A stretch of DNA of 64,000 bases from Caldilineaceae bacterium (GTDB lineage Bacteria; Chloroflexota; Anaerolineae; Caldilineales; Caldilineaceae). The first letter of the stretch is position 1, and every line of letters starts with the position of its first letter. This document shows positions 42,133 through 49,433 of the stretch, piece after piece. The stretch covers positions 71,511-135,510 of the forward strand of contig JAHBVH010000010.1 in NCBI GenBank assembly GCA_019637645.1, written 5' to 3'. The position numbers were made by a program, and so were the translations under genes. The notes below the pieces were generated by a model, which worked only from the letters and a program-made list of their open reading frames with translations, was not told the origin of the DNA and searched no databases.

Positions 42133-43065
42133 CTACCTGCTCCTTTCGGCTGTTGGCGATTGCGCAACAAATTCGTGGTATAACGTCTGAATCCGGGCGA
42201 CTTGTGCCGCGCCCAGCTGGGCATCGGGCGCTTCGGAAAGAAAGACAACACCGAGCATCACCGCAGTATCCAGGCGGTAGATCAGCTCGATGACAGGCGA
42301 GAGGCCCTGGAATGGCGTTGGGGTGCCATAGCCTTGCAGAAACGCGGTGGTCAGATAGCCGCTTTCCGCAATCCGGGCCAATTCCAGCGCCGGATCGCCA
42401 ATGAGCGCATTCGACCAATCAACGATCCCTAGGATTTCACCGCGGCGGGTCAACAGATTGGCGGGCCGCGCGTCCATGTGGAGCAGCGCCGCGGGGCGGT
42501 TGGCAACCGGTGCCAAGCTGGCCTGTAACTGGTCGGCCTGGAGGAGGGGCAACTGGAGTGATGTCAACTGTTCCACCACCCGCGCCCGCCGATCGATGCG
42601 TTCGGCCAGGAGCCAAGCTAGGGGTGTTTCCCGCTGCGCCACCAATGAAATCGCGGGGGGCGCAAGCTGGTGGAGCGTGCGCACTAGGCGTCCAAAATCA
42701 CTCATCACGGGTTCACTTTGGTCGTTGGTCAAGAAGGCCGAAACCAGAAAGTCCACCCCTGCATCATCCAAATGAAGGTGATAGCACGGGGGTACTTTGA
42801 CGGCGGATTGGACCAAATAATCACTTACCGTCGCTTCTTGGCGCAGCAGATCGCGCGCATCCAAGTGGGTATCGTTATCATTGGCGATCCAGCGGGTCCA
42901 AGGCGTCTTGATCGCCAGCGTGCCCCAGCGCTGGGAATCTGCCCGACAAACCAAAAATTCTAAGCCAGAACCCGCGACCGTTAGGGGCCCGACTTCCCAG
43001 TCGGCATAGGTTGTGGCGATGACCTGCGTTAGCTGTTGGTGTAGCGCTGCGCCTTGGGCGTCCAT
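42133..43065 (-). CDS. aminoglycoside-phosphotransferase-like kinase (APH family)
   Basis: A 310-residue protein-kinase-fold enzyme. The catalytic loop is LLHMDARPANLLTRRGE (HxDxxxxN) and the metal motif is GIVDWSNALIGDPALEL (D followed by the DPA/E helix). An N-terminal lobe with strands (PLTVAGSGLEFLVCR, WGTLAIKT carrying the likely ATP Lys) precedes it. APH-fold proteins phosphorylate sugars, choline, macrolides or other small molecules. In this cluster it might act on a lipid-linked or free sugar; antibiotic resistance cannot be claimed. GGCAGG precedes the ATG. It is directly upstream of the ABC ATPase (stop and start 4 bp apart). Confidence 0.85.
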   Translation of the reverse strand: MDAQGAALHQQLTQVIATTYADWEVGPLTVAGSGLEFLVCRADSQRWGTLAIKTPWTRWIANDNDTHLDARDLLRQEATVSDYLVQSAVKVPPCYHLHLDDAGVDFLVSAFLTNDQSEPVMSDFGRLVRTLHQLAPPAISLVAQRETPLAWLLAERIDRRARVVEQLTSLQLPLLQADQLQASLAPVANRPAALLHMDARPANLLTRRGEILGIVDWSNALIGDPALELARIAESGYLTTAFLQGYGTPTPFQGLSPVIELIYRLDTAVMLGVVFLSEAPDAQLGAAQVARIQTLYHEFVAQSPTAERSR

Positions 43066-43076
43066 GCCGTGCCTGC

Positions 43077-43727
43077 CTATTCGTTAGATAACGTTTTACA
43101 CAAAAGATAACTCGGCCAAGTCAGCCATTGCTGCCAGCGGGGCGTTGACCAGCGCTCCTCATAGCCCAGTTGTGCATAGAGCCGCCGCGCCGGTTGATTC
43201 ATCGCCAGTACCTGTAACCAAGCGCTCCGATAGCCATGGGCTTGGGCTTGTTCTGCCAAAGCTGTCATCAGCGTTCGGCCTACCCCTTGCCCACGATAAC
43301 GCGGATCAACAATGACACTATGAAACCACACCGCATCGGGCGTTTGGGGGCGCGGCGTCGGCACCAAACTACGGGCCACGATCAACAACAGACGTGCCGT
43401 TGCGCCATAGCCAATCAGCGACAACGCTTGGCTGATCGTCCCATTCGGCGCACGATCATAGGGCATTGTGCCTGGATATTCGAGCACTGCCGTCGCCAAA
43501 ATTTCGCCCGTCGCATCGCAGGCCACATAGCGACCATGCAGCCCCTGGTTCGCCTTGGCTGTCAAGGTATAGTGTAAGAGTGCCTGTTGTGCTGTTTGCG
43601 GTGCTTGTAAGGCCCCGGGTAATTCGACGGCGTACAATTGTACCAAGAGGTTGGCAATCGCCGGAAAATCGGCAGGGGTTGCTGGGCGAATAGTTCTAAC
43701 AGGCTTGTCTAGCGCCAACGTATTCAT
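43077..43727 (-). CDS. GNAT-family N-acetyltransferase
   Basis: A 216-residue acetyl-CoA-dependent acetyltransferase. ATG 43727 is chosen because GAGAAGGA stands 8 bp upstream. The frame extends further, but no earlier start has a site. The N-terminal half has IRPATPADFPAIANLLVQLY, the typical GNAT opening. The acetyl-CoA-binding loop is DPRYRGQGVGRTLMTALAEQA (Q/RxxGxG/A), and the chain closes with LGYEERWSTP near the C-terminus. The acceptor amine is not evident. It is upstream of the APH-like gene (12-bp gap) and may be part of the same envelope operon. Confidence 0.85.
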   Translation of the reverse strand: MNTLALDKPVRTIRPATPADFPAIANLLVQLYAVELPGALQAPQTAQQALLHYTLTAKANQGLHGRYVACDATGEILATAVLEYPGTMPYDRAPNGTISQALSLIGYGATARLLLIVARSLVPTPRPQTPDAVWFHSVIVDPRYRGQGVGRTLMTALAEQAQAHGYRSAWLQVLAMNQPARRLYAQLGYEERWSTPRWQQWLTWPSYLLCKTLSNE

Positions 43728-43850
43728 AGTTTTATCCTTCTCGCTCATGATGCATACCGAATTAACAAATGATTGCTCTTTAGGCTCACGATACCAGGCA
43801 CGCGTCAACAGAGCGTAAACGGAAAAGAAGACCCAATCACCCAGCTTGGC

Positions 43851-44438
43851 CTAGCTGCTTTTGAGCAGATCCCCACAACTTTGTGACCACAATAGGTGGG
43901 TCATTTGCGCGATCTCGGTTGGTGCATAGGGCATATCATGGCGCAACCACCAGTGAATGATCCCATAGAGCGAGCCGCCAATATGGTGGGCGATCAACGG
44001 GAGCGGCACGCGGGGTTGGGTGCCAGCGGGTAGGGAAGCCGCCAGTTTGCGCTCACTAAACTCGGCAATATAGCCAAGAATGGCATGAATGACTAACCCC
44101 AGATTAGGATCGTCTAAGAGTGCTTTGTAGATCCGCGCATTTTCGGCTACATGTTCAAAGACCATCACCTCCATCTGCGCATCTTCCCAGAGCGGACGGT
44201 CGGGTGAAATATCGCCAAATGAGTTGACCAATTCATCAAACTGCTCGACCAATGCACTTAATAGCAATTCTTCTTTGCTATGAAAATGCAGATAAAAAGT
44301 AGCGCGATTCATATCGGCCCGATCGGCGATGTCCTGCACTGAAATATCACCAAAGCGTTTTTCGATCACAAGCGCCAACAGGGCGTCAGCCAGCAGTCGC
44401 CGTGAACGCCGTACGCGTCGGTCCACTTTTTCGGCCAT
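43851..44438 (-). CDS. TetR/AcrR-family transcriptional repressor
   Basis: A 195-residue repressor. The helix-turn-helix is RLLADALLALVIEKRFGDIS then VQDIADRADMNRATFYLHF, the usual TetR pattern. The rest is a helical ligand-binding domain with a Trp/Arg-rich C-terminus. It is divergent from the cytochrome P450 gene with a 262-bp spacer holding both promoters and three copies of TGTCTATTAA. It therefore very probably controls itself and the P450. The ligand may be the P450 substrate, a common arrangement for xenobiotic or lipid-oxidising enzymes. Confidence 0.9.
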   Translation of the reverse strand: MAEKVDRRVRRSRRLLADALLALVIEKRFGDISVQDIADRADMNRATFYLHFHSKEELLLSALVEQFDELVNSFGDISPDRPLWEDAQMEVMVFEHVAENARIYKALLDDPNLGLVIHAILGYIAEFSERKLAASLPAGTQPRVPLPLIAHHIGGSLYGIIHWWLRHDMPYAPTEIAQMTHLLWSQSCGDLLKSS

Positions 44439-44464
44439 CGTGGCTCCTTTGGTTTTCTAAGAAA

Positions 44465-44575
44465 TGTCTATTAAGCAACGCTTTGTCTATTAAGCAATTT
44501 TACAGCGAAAATTGCCTATTGACAACTTGAATGAGTTGCGGTATTTTATCATCATGGTGATTTTTAATAGACATT
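44465..44575. promoter_or_regulatory. divergent tetR/P450 promoters and operators
   Basis: Plus strand: TTGACA (44519-44524), 17-bp spacer, TATTTT (44542-44547) for the P450. Minus strand: TTGTCA (44525-44520), 17 bp, TAAAAT (44502-44497) for tetR. The -35 boxes overlap. Operator words: TGTCTATTAAGCAA at 44465-44478 and again at 44484-44497 (19 bp apart), and the complement TTAATAGACA at 44564-44573. They cover the start sites of both transcripts, fitting autorepression and control of the P450. Confidence 0.7.
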
Positions 44576-44700
44576 GTGTTGATTAATTCCGTTGTGTGAA
44601 GGTCGGCGCTACGCCCTTGGCTGAGACCTAACAGCGTCTCTGGTTGTACCGCCCGACTGTATAACTTCTAATCTATTCCTATAGCAGAGGAGCTGTATCC

Positions 44701-46128
44701 ATGCAAACCAAGCTGATTCCGCAAGTGCGTGAATTTCCCTGGATTGGGCAACTCGGGGGCATTGCCCGTGATCCCCTCCAGCTACTTCTTAACCTTGCGC
44801 TAACCTATGGTCCGATTGTGCGCTTTACCGTCTTGGGCAAGCCGATTATCTTGATCAGCGACCCCGACTATATCCGCGAAGTCCTGATCACTAAGGCCGA
44901 TCTCTTTCCCAAGGCGGACCGTGATCTGGCTATTATGGGGCCTCTCTTTGGCTATGGATTGCTGACCACCAATGGCGCACAGCATCGCACCTATCGCAAA
45001 CTCGCCCAACCGGCTTTTCATGCCAAGCGGATTGCCGGTTATGCCGATACGGTGGTCAATTTTACCCAAGCAATGACCGCCACTTGGCGCGAGGGTGAAA
45101 CGCGCGATATCAGCGCGGAAATGTTACGGACCACCATGTACATTGTCGCCAAGACGCTCTTTGATACTGAGCCTGCTCACATGGCCGACCGGGCCGACCA
45201 GATTGGTGACGCGATTCATCAACTTCAAAAGATCACCGACTACGACTTTACTTGGTATGGCCTTATCCCCCAATGGATTCCCAACCGCGCCAACCGGCAG
45301 CGCCAGCCAGCCCGCCAGGCGCTGAATGCTTTGATCGACGAGATGGTCGCCACCCGGCGCGCCCAGGCCGTTGACGGTGTTGTCGCGGATCGCGGCGATC
45401 TATTGTCCATGCTGATGCTCTCGGAAGATGAAAACGGCCAGCGGTTGAACGATACCGAAGTGCGCGATGAAGCCATCAATCTCTTTGCTGCGGGTCATGA
45501 GACAACCTCAAACGCCTTAACCTGGATTTGGTATCTGCTTTCCCAATACCCGGCGGTGGAGGCCAAGTTGCACGCCGAACTCGATCAAGTCTTGGGAAAT
45601 CGCCTCCCGACTTTGCGCGATCTAGCGACGCTACCCTATACCCAACAGGTCGTCAAAGAAGGGATGCGTCTCTATCCGCCCGCGTGGGTACTCAATTCGC
45701 GCCAAGCTGCCACCGCGGTGACATTAGACGGCTATGTCATCCCCAAAGACGCACGGCTCTTTATTTCGCCCTATGTCATGCACCATCTGCCTCAATATTT
45801 TGCAGACCCGGCAGAATTTCGCCCCGAGCGCTTTACGCCAGCCTTTGAAGAGTCGTTGCCCCGCTATGCCTATATGCCCTTTGGGGGTGGCCCACGCGTC
45901 TGCATCGGCAACGCCTTTGCCATGATGGAAGCACAACTTGTCTTAGCTACAGTGGCGCAACAATACTCCCTCCAACTCGCACCACACGCCAACGTCGCCA
46001 CCGAGCCCTTGATCACCCTCACCGCCAAATACGGCATGCCCATGCACCTGGTTGCCCGGCATAAACCAGCGCCACTGCCCAGCCTACCCATCGCCCAACC
46101 CCTGACGCCTGACCTCGTTCCGGCGTAG
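44701..46128 (+). CDS. cytochrome P450
   Basis: A 475-residue P450. The heme-binding loop is [14 protein letters not shown] (Cys401). The I-helix [13 protein letters not shown] carries the acid/alcohol pair for O2 activation. EGMRLYPP is the K-helix ExxR, and the PERF-type motif is FRPERFTP. It lacks a membrane anchor, so it is a soluble bacterial type that needs separate redox partners; none is encoded nearby. The pattern and length are like CYP102-head or CYP110-type fatty acid or terpene oxidases. The substrate is unknown. AGAGGAG precedes the ATG. Transcription is controlled by the divergent TetR. Confidence 0.95.
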   Translation: MQTKLIPQVREFPWIGQLGGIARDPLQLLLNLALTYGPIVRFTVLGKPIILISDPDYIREVLITKADLFPKADRDLAIMGPLFGYGLLTTNGAQHRTYRKLAQPAFHAKRIAGYADTVVNFTQAMTATWREGETRDISAEMLRTTMYIVAKTLFDTEPAHMADRADQIGDAIHQLQKITDYDFTWYGLIPQWIPNRANRQRQPARQALNALIDEMVATRRAQAVDGVVADRGDLLSMLMLSEDENGQRLNDTEVRDEAINLFAAGHETTSNALTWIWYLLSQYPAVEAKLHAELDQVLGNRLPTLRDLATLPYTQQVVKEGMRLYPPAWVLNSRQAATAVTLDGYVIPKDARLFISPYVMHHLPQYFADPAEFRPERFTPAFEESLPRYAYMPFGGGPRVCIGNAFAMMEAQLVLATVAQQYSLQLAPHANVATEPLITLTAKYGMPMHLVARHKPAPLPSLPIAQPLTPDLVPA

Positions 46129-46161
46129 GCGAAGAGAGTGGACAGTAGGTCAGTGGTGCTT

Positions 46162-46291
46162 ACTGCCCACTCTCTACTGCCCACTCTCCACTGCCCACTC
46201 TCTACTGCCCACTCTCCACTGCCCACTCTCCACTGCCCACTGTCTACTGCCCACTGTCTACTGCCCACTGTCTACTGCCCACTGTCTACTG
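46162..46291. repeat. 14-bp tandem repeat array, about 9 units
   Basis: Nine consecutive 14-bp units ACTGCCCACTCTCT or ACTGCCCACTGTCT plus a partial tenth. The first five units have CTC, the last four GTC. A short inverted sequence (AGAGTGGACAGTA) precedes it and could fold back on the first unit. The period has no fit to codons and is too short for CRISPR. It lies directly after the P450 stop. Confidence 0.85.
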
Positions 46292-46464
46292 TGATGGCTG
46301 GCATCCCCGGCCAGGGTGATGAAACGGAAACTCGCTTGCCATTGTCAGTGGCTCACGGCCTGCCTGGAACATTGGCCGCTGGGGCAACGTCCTTTGGGGG
46401 ACATTTGTATAAAGAGACTATGGTGGGTGACGTACGTAAAGCGGCCACCCAAAGGAGCAGAACA

Positions 46465-47283
46465 ATGAATCATCGGATATGGCAGCGCGTACTGATTGGC
46501 CTGTTGGCGTTGGGGACAGTCGCGGCCTGTGTAGTGACCCCAATTGCGCCCAGCCCAACCGTTGCCCCCACCGCGCCCGCGGCGGCCCTAACCTGGCACC
46601 GTGAAGGCGGTATTGCTGGCTTTTGTGATGATTTAACGATCTCCCCTACGGGAGAGGTGACCATCTATTCTTGTCGGAGTGAGCCACCAACTGTAGTGGC
46701 TAGCGCGCAGTTGGATGCGGCCCAAGCCGCGACCGTAGCTGATTGGATCGCCGGGTTGCAATCGTTTCAGTATGCGCACCGCGATGCCGCCCTGGCCGAT
46801 GGAATGACCGTGCAACTGAACTTTACCGGCAGCGGTACCCAAGTCGCGACCGCAACTGAACAAGACGCGATCGTCGAGTTTGCCCAAGCGCTGCATACGG
46901 AGGTGGTGATGGCGGCCAGCGCACCAACCGCCACACCCGAGGAAGCTGCCCCGATTCAGGAAACCGGCGCGGCTACGGTGGAAGCGATTGAAATCCAGCT
47001 GCTCGAGCCGACCAATGAACTACAAGCGGTCATCCGTGGCTATTTGCCCGATGCGTGTGCTTTTATTGAAAGTACCGGGGTCTACTTGGAGGGCAATACC
47101 TTCCGCATCCAGATGACAACCGCGTGGCAGCCAAATCAACGGTGTGCCCAGATGTTGACTCCTTTTGAAGAAGTTGTGCCGTTGGGGGTGCCTGGCTTAC
47201 CTGCTGGCGCGTATGCGGTGCGTATCAACGATTTGGTACAATCTTTTACCCTTAGTGCCGACAATGGGCTGACCATCGATTGA
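46465..47283 (+). CDS. lipoprotein with duplicated extracellular domains
   Basis: A 272-residue exported lipoprotein. ATG 46465 follows AAAGGAG. The frame is open upstream through the tandem repeat, but that part has only non-conserved codons and is rejected. The signal peptide ends in a lipobox GTVAAC (Cys22), so it should be lipid-anchored. A short Pro/Thr stretch follows, then a domain starting LTWHREGGIAGFCDDLTISP with a Cys pair. After a second linker (SAPTATPEEAAPIQE) comes a second domain with C and CAQM (ACAFIESTGV). Both halves end in strand-rich segments. The function is unknown. Confidence 0.7.
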   Translation: MNHRIWQRVLIGLLALGTVAACVVTPIAPSPTVAPTAPAAALTWHREGGIAGFCDDLTISPTGEVTIYSCRSEPPTVVASAQLDAAQAATVADWIAGLQSFQYAHRDAALADGMTVQLNFTGSGTQVATATEQDAIVEFAQALHTEVVMAASAPTATPEEAAPIQETGAATVEAIEIQLLEPTNELQAVIRGYLPDACAFIESTGVYLEGNTFRIQMTTAWQPNQRCAQMLTPFEEVVPLGVPGLPAGAYAVRINDLVQSFTLSADNGLTID

Positions 47284-47394
47284 GCGGTATTGATTGGCGG
47301 GTTACCATGTGCACCGGTTGCCTCGCCTAGCTTGATGAATTTACCGAGAAGCCCACGCAGGGCGTAACGTCTATAACCATCCTCTATAAAACCC

Positions 47395-47428
47395 AGCCCG
47401 AGAAAGCATCTCTTTCTTGGGCTTTTCT
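47395..47428 (+). terminator. rho-independent terminator of the lipoprotein gene
   Basis: A 12-bp stem AGCCCGAGAAAG/CTTTCTTGGGCT with one G-T wobble, a 5-nt loop and a TTTTCT tract. It lies 110 bp after the lipoprotein stop and is well placed to end that transcript. Confidence 0.8.
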
Positions 47429-47579
47429 ATACATAAACTCTGCCTTACTGTCTGCGCCGCTGTGGTGATTTCTAAAAATGAGATATTTGCCGTATCCATG
47501 TGGTTTGTTAACAAATTGTTAAACATTTTTTGATATGAAAAGCATAAGTTATCGGTTAAGCGAATGTATCTATCCAATC

Positions 47580-47661
47580 GGACTTACGCACCAAGGTTGG
47601 TCTATCCGCCGAAGAGCTGGCCGGTGTTCAAAACCGGCTAGGTCGAGATTGACGTAAGCCC
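47580..47661. mobile_element. short MITE-like element with inverted ends
   Basis: The ends GGACTTACG and its inverted GGGCTTACG (8 of 9 bases) lie about 80 bp apart, and no coding sequence lies between. The middle has GCCGGTGTTCAAAACCGGC (47620-47638), a hairpin resembling the CCGG variant at 55007. It may be an insertion-sequence remnant or a small nonautonomous element. Confidence 0.35.
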
Positions 47662-47693
47662 TGAAACTGCAAACTAACTGTAGGGTATCCTTT

Positions 47694-49340
47694 ATGAGCG
47701 AACACCGCTGTTCTGCACCATCCAGCCAACGTTTTCTTCTGGCTCCCGCCGCGTTGGATTCCTGGCGTATTCTGTCCGCCCTGGCCGATCACTATCCTCT
47801 TACCACAGAGCCGTCGCCTGCCGTCGATGAACAATTGATCTATATCGATACGGCTGACTATCGGTTGTTGCGCACAGGCTTTGCCGCCTGTGTGACCCAG
47901 CGCGCCGAGCAAACTTGTTTAACGGTGGAAAATCTAGCGCTGGACTTAGCGGGCAAGGTGGACAAGCCGATCACACGTCGGCACCAAGGCTCAGCCCCCA
48001 TTGACGCGGCGGCAGTGGCGACGACTTTCAAAGCCTGGCCCAAAGCCTTGCGCAAAGCTGTGACACCGGTGCTTGGGGGACATGCCAAGCTGCACCCCAT
48101 TCTCGCTTTACAGCAGCATAGCGAAGCGCGTACCATCGGCCTCCCGACGGCTGACGTTGCGCCGTCGCCTTTTACCAAAGTGCATCTGGATCAAATAACG
48201 GTTCGTCCAACAACTGAGCTAGTGGATGCACCGGTTACCCGCTTTGCCCAATTACGCCTACAGGCTAGCACGCCCGCGGACGATACCAAAGCGCGTGCAG
48301 AGCGACCCGGCGACGAAACAGAACAGGGGATTACCAACTGGCTCATGCAACAGGCCGAGGTCGAGGCAACGGGCTATAGTGCCTACGGTTTGCTCACCGC
48401 GGCTTTAACCGCTTTCTTGGCACAAGGAGTTGACAACCCCACAAGCGCAAGCATTCAGCCACAGACATTGGTGGCGAATGCCTGCCGGTTGATCTGGCGT
48501 GAGCAACTCTTGAACATGTTGCTCAATGAAGCTGGTGTACGTTATAGCCAAGAGCGTGAATATGTGCATAATATGCGCGTAGCGATTCGACGAGCCCGCG
48601 CCGCGGCCAAGTTATATGGTGACTTTTTGCCGCGCAAGGCCATTCGCCCCTACTTGGCCGCGCTGCGTAAAACTGGTCGGCTGCTGGGGCATGTGCGTAA
48701 TTTAGATGTAGCCCTAGCCAAGGCACGTCGCCGCGCCCAAACCGGCCAAGCTGAACCCGCCCCCAAAAAATTGTTAAAAGTGTGGCGACAGCAACGGCAA
48801 GCAGCCCATGAACTGCTGGTACGCTGGTTGGATAGTGAGGAGTATCGTGATTTTATCTGCGGATTTCACCACTTCTGCACCGCCACAACGCCAGAGCAGG
48901 AGGCAGCTGACGCAGTAACACCCCAACATGTCCGTCACGTCGTGCCAGCCCAAATCATCGCTGGCTATGCCGCCGTCCGTTGCTATGAAGTGCTTTTTGT
49001 GGAAGCTACGGCGATCGAGGATGCGGCGCTGCACGATCTGCGCATTGCTTGCAAACATCTGCGCTATAATTTGGAGTTCATGCACCATCTGTTAGGCCCC
49101 GCATGCGAGCCCCTGATCACGCGCCTGAAAGCGTTACAGGAATTGCTCGGGGATCTCAACGATGCCGTCGTGGCACAGGGGCTGGTGGACGAGGCGCACC
49201 AGGAGCGCAGCGCCAGCGTCTATCAACAGCAACAGGCCGATCTGGTTGCTGAGCTGCGTCAACAAGTGCCAGCTGCCTTCGCCGCTTTGGTTGATCCGGC
49301 GAGCCGCACCGCGCTGCATGAAGCGGTGGCGCGGCTCTAA
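47694..49340 (+). CDS. CYTH-like/CHAD-domain protein
   Basis: A 548-residue protein. The N-terminal ~210 residues have the general layout of a CYTH (triphosphate tunnel) domain, e.g. LIYIDTADYRLLRTGFAA, but the catalytic ExExK at the start and the Arg/Lys-rich strands are missing. It is therefore probably not an active phosphohydrolase. Residues about 275-545 are CHAD: YVHNMRVAIRRARAAAKLYG and LHDLRIACKHLRYNLEFMHH, the two positively charged helical repeats that bind polyphosphate. CHAD proteins associate with polyphosphate granules. The ATG follows GTAGGG. It is preceded by the MITE-like element. The C-terminal helices (VDEAHQERSASVYQQQQ) extend the four-helix bundle. Confidence 0.85.
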   Translation: MSEHRCSAPSSQRFLLAPAALDSWRILSALADHYPLTTEPSPAVDEQLIYIDTADYRLLRTGFAACVTQRAEQTCLTVENLALDLAGKVDKPITRRHQGSAPIDAAAVATTFKAWPKALRKAVTPVLGGHAKLHPILALQQHSEARTIGLPTADVAPSPFTKVHLDQITVRPTTELVDAPVTRFAQLRLQASTPADDTKARAERPGDETEQGITNWLMQQAEVEATGYSAYGLLTAALTAFLAQGVDNPTSASIQPQTLVANACRLIWREQLLNMLLNEAGVRYSQEREYVHNMRVAIRRARAAAKLYGDFLPRKAIRPYLAALRKTGRLLGHVRNLDVALAKARRRAQTGQAEPAPKKLLKVWRQQRQAAHELLVRWLDSEEYRDFICGFHHFCTATTPEQEAADAVTPQHVRHVVPAQIIAGYAAVRCYEVLFVEATAIEDAALHDLRIACKHLRYNLEFMHHLLGPACEPLITRLKALQELLGDLNDAVVAQGLVDEAHQERSASVYQQQQADLVAELRQQVPAAFAALVDPASRTALHEAVARL

Positions 49341-49433
49341 TGGGCTTGGGATCGCGCCAAAGCTGCGCTGCTGATGGGTAAAATCACATCCGGTGCGTTG
49401 TGGGGTAGTGGTAACGCTTGGTCGCGGCTGGCG

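Larger units (their letters stand above)
47284..47693. other. spacer holding a terminator and a MITE-like element
   Basis: About 410 bp without a coding frame. It contains the lipoprotein terminator (47395-47428) and an AT-rich stretch with TGTTAACAAATTGTTAAACA. It also contains the MITE-like element at 47580-47661 and GTAGGG before the CHAD gene start. Apart from these I see nothing. Confidence 0.5.

Noticed and set aside
42129..42251. A longer ABC ATPase start inside the APH-like gene
   Set aside because: The extra residues are basic and unlike ABC N-termini. The ATG at 42128 has AGGAGCAGG directly upstream.
46162..46291. CRISPR array
   Set aside because: Units are directly joined at 14 bp with no spacers and there are no cas genes.
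46138..46464. A longer lipoprotein frame that translates the 14-bp tandem repeat
   Set aside because: The repeat part would be a histidine/leucine/proline low-complexity string with no signal. The true signal peptide and AAAGGAG site are at 46465.
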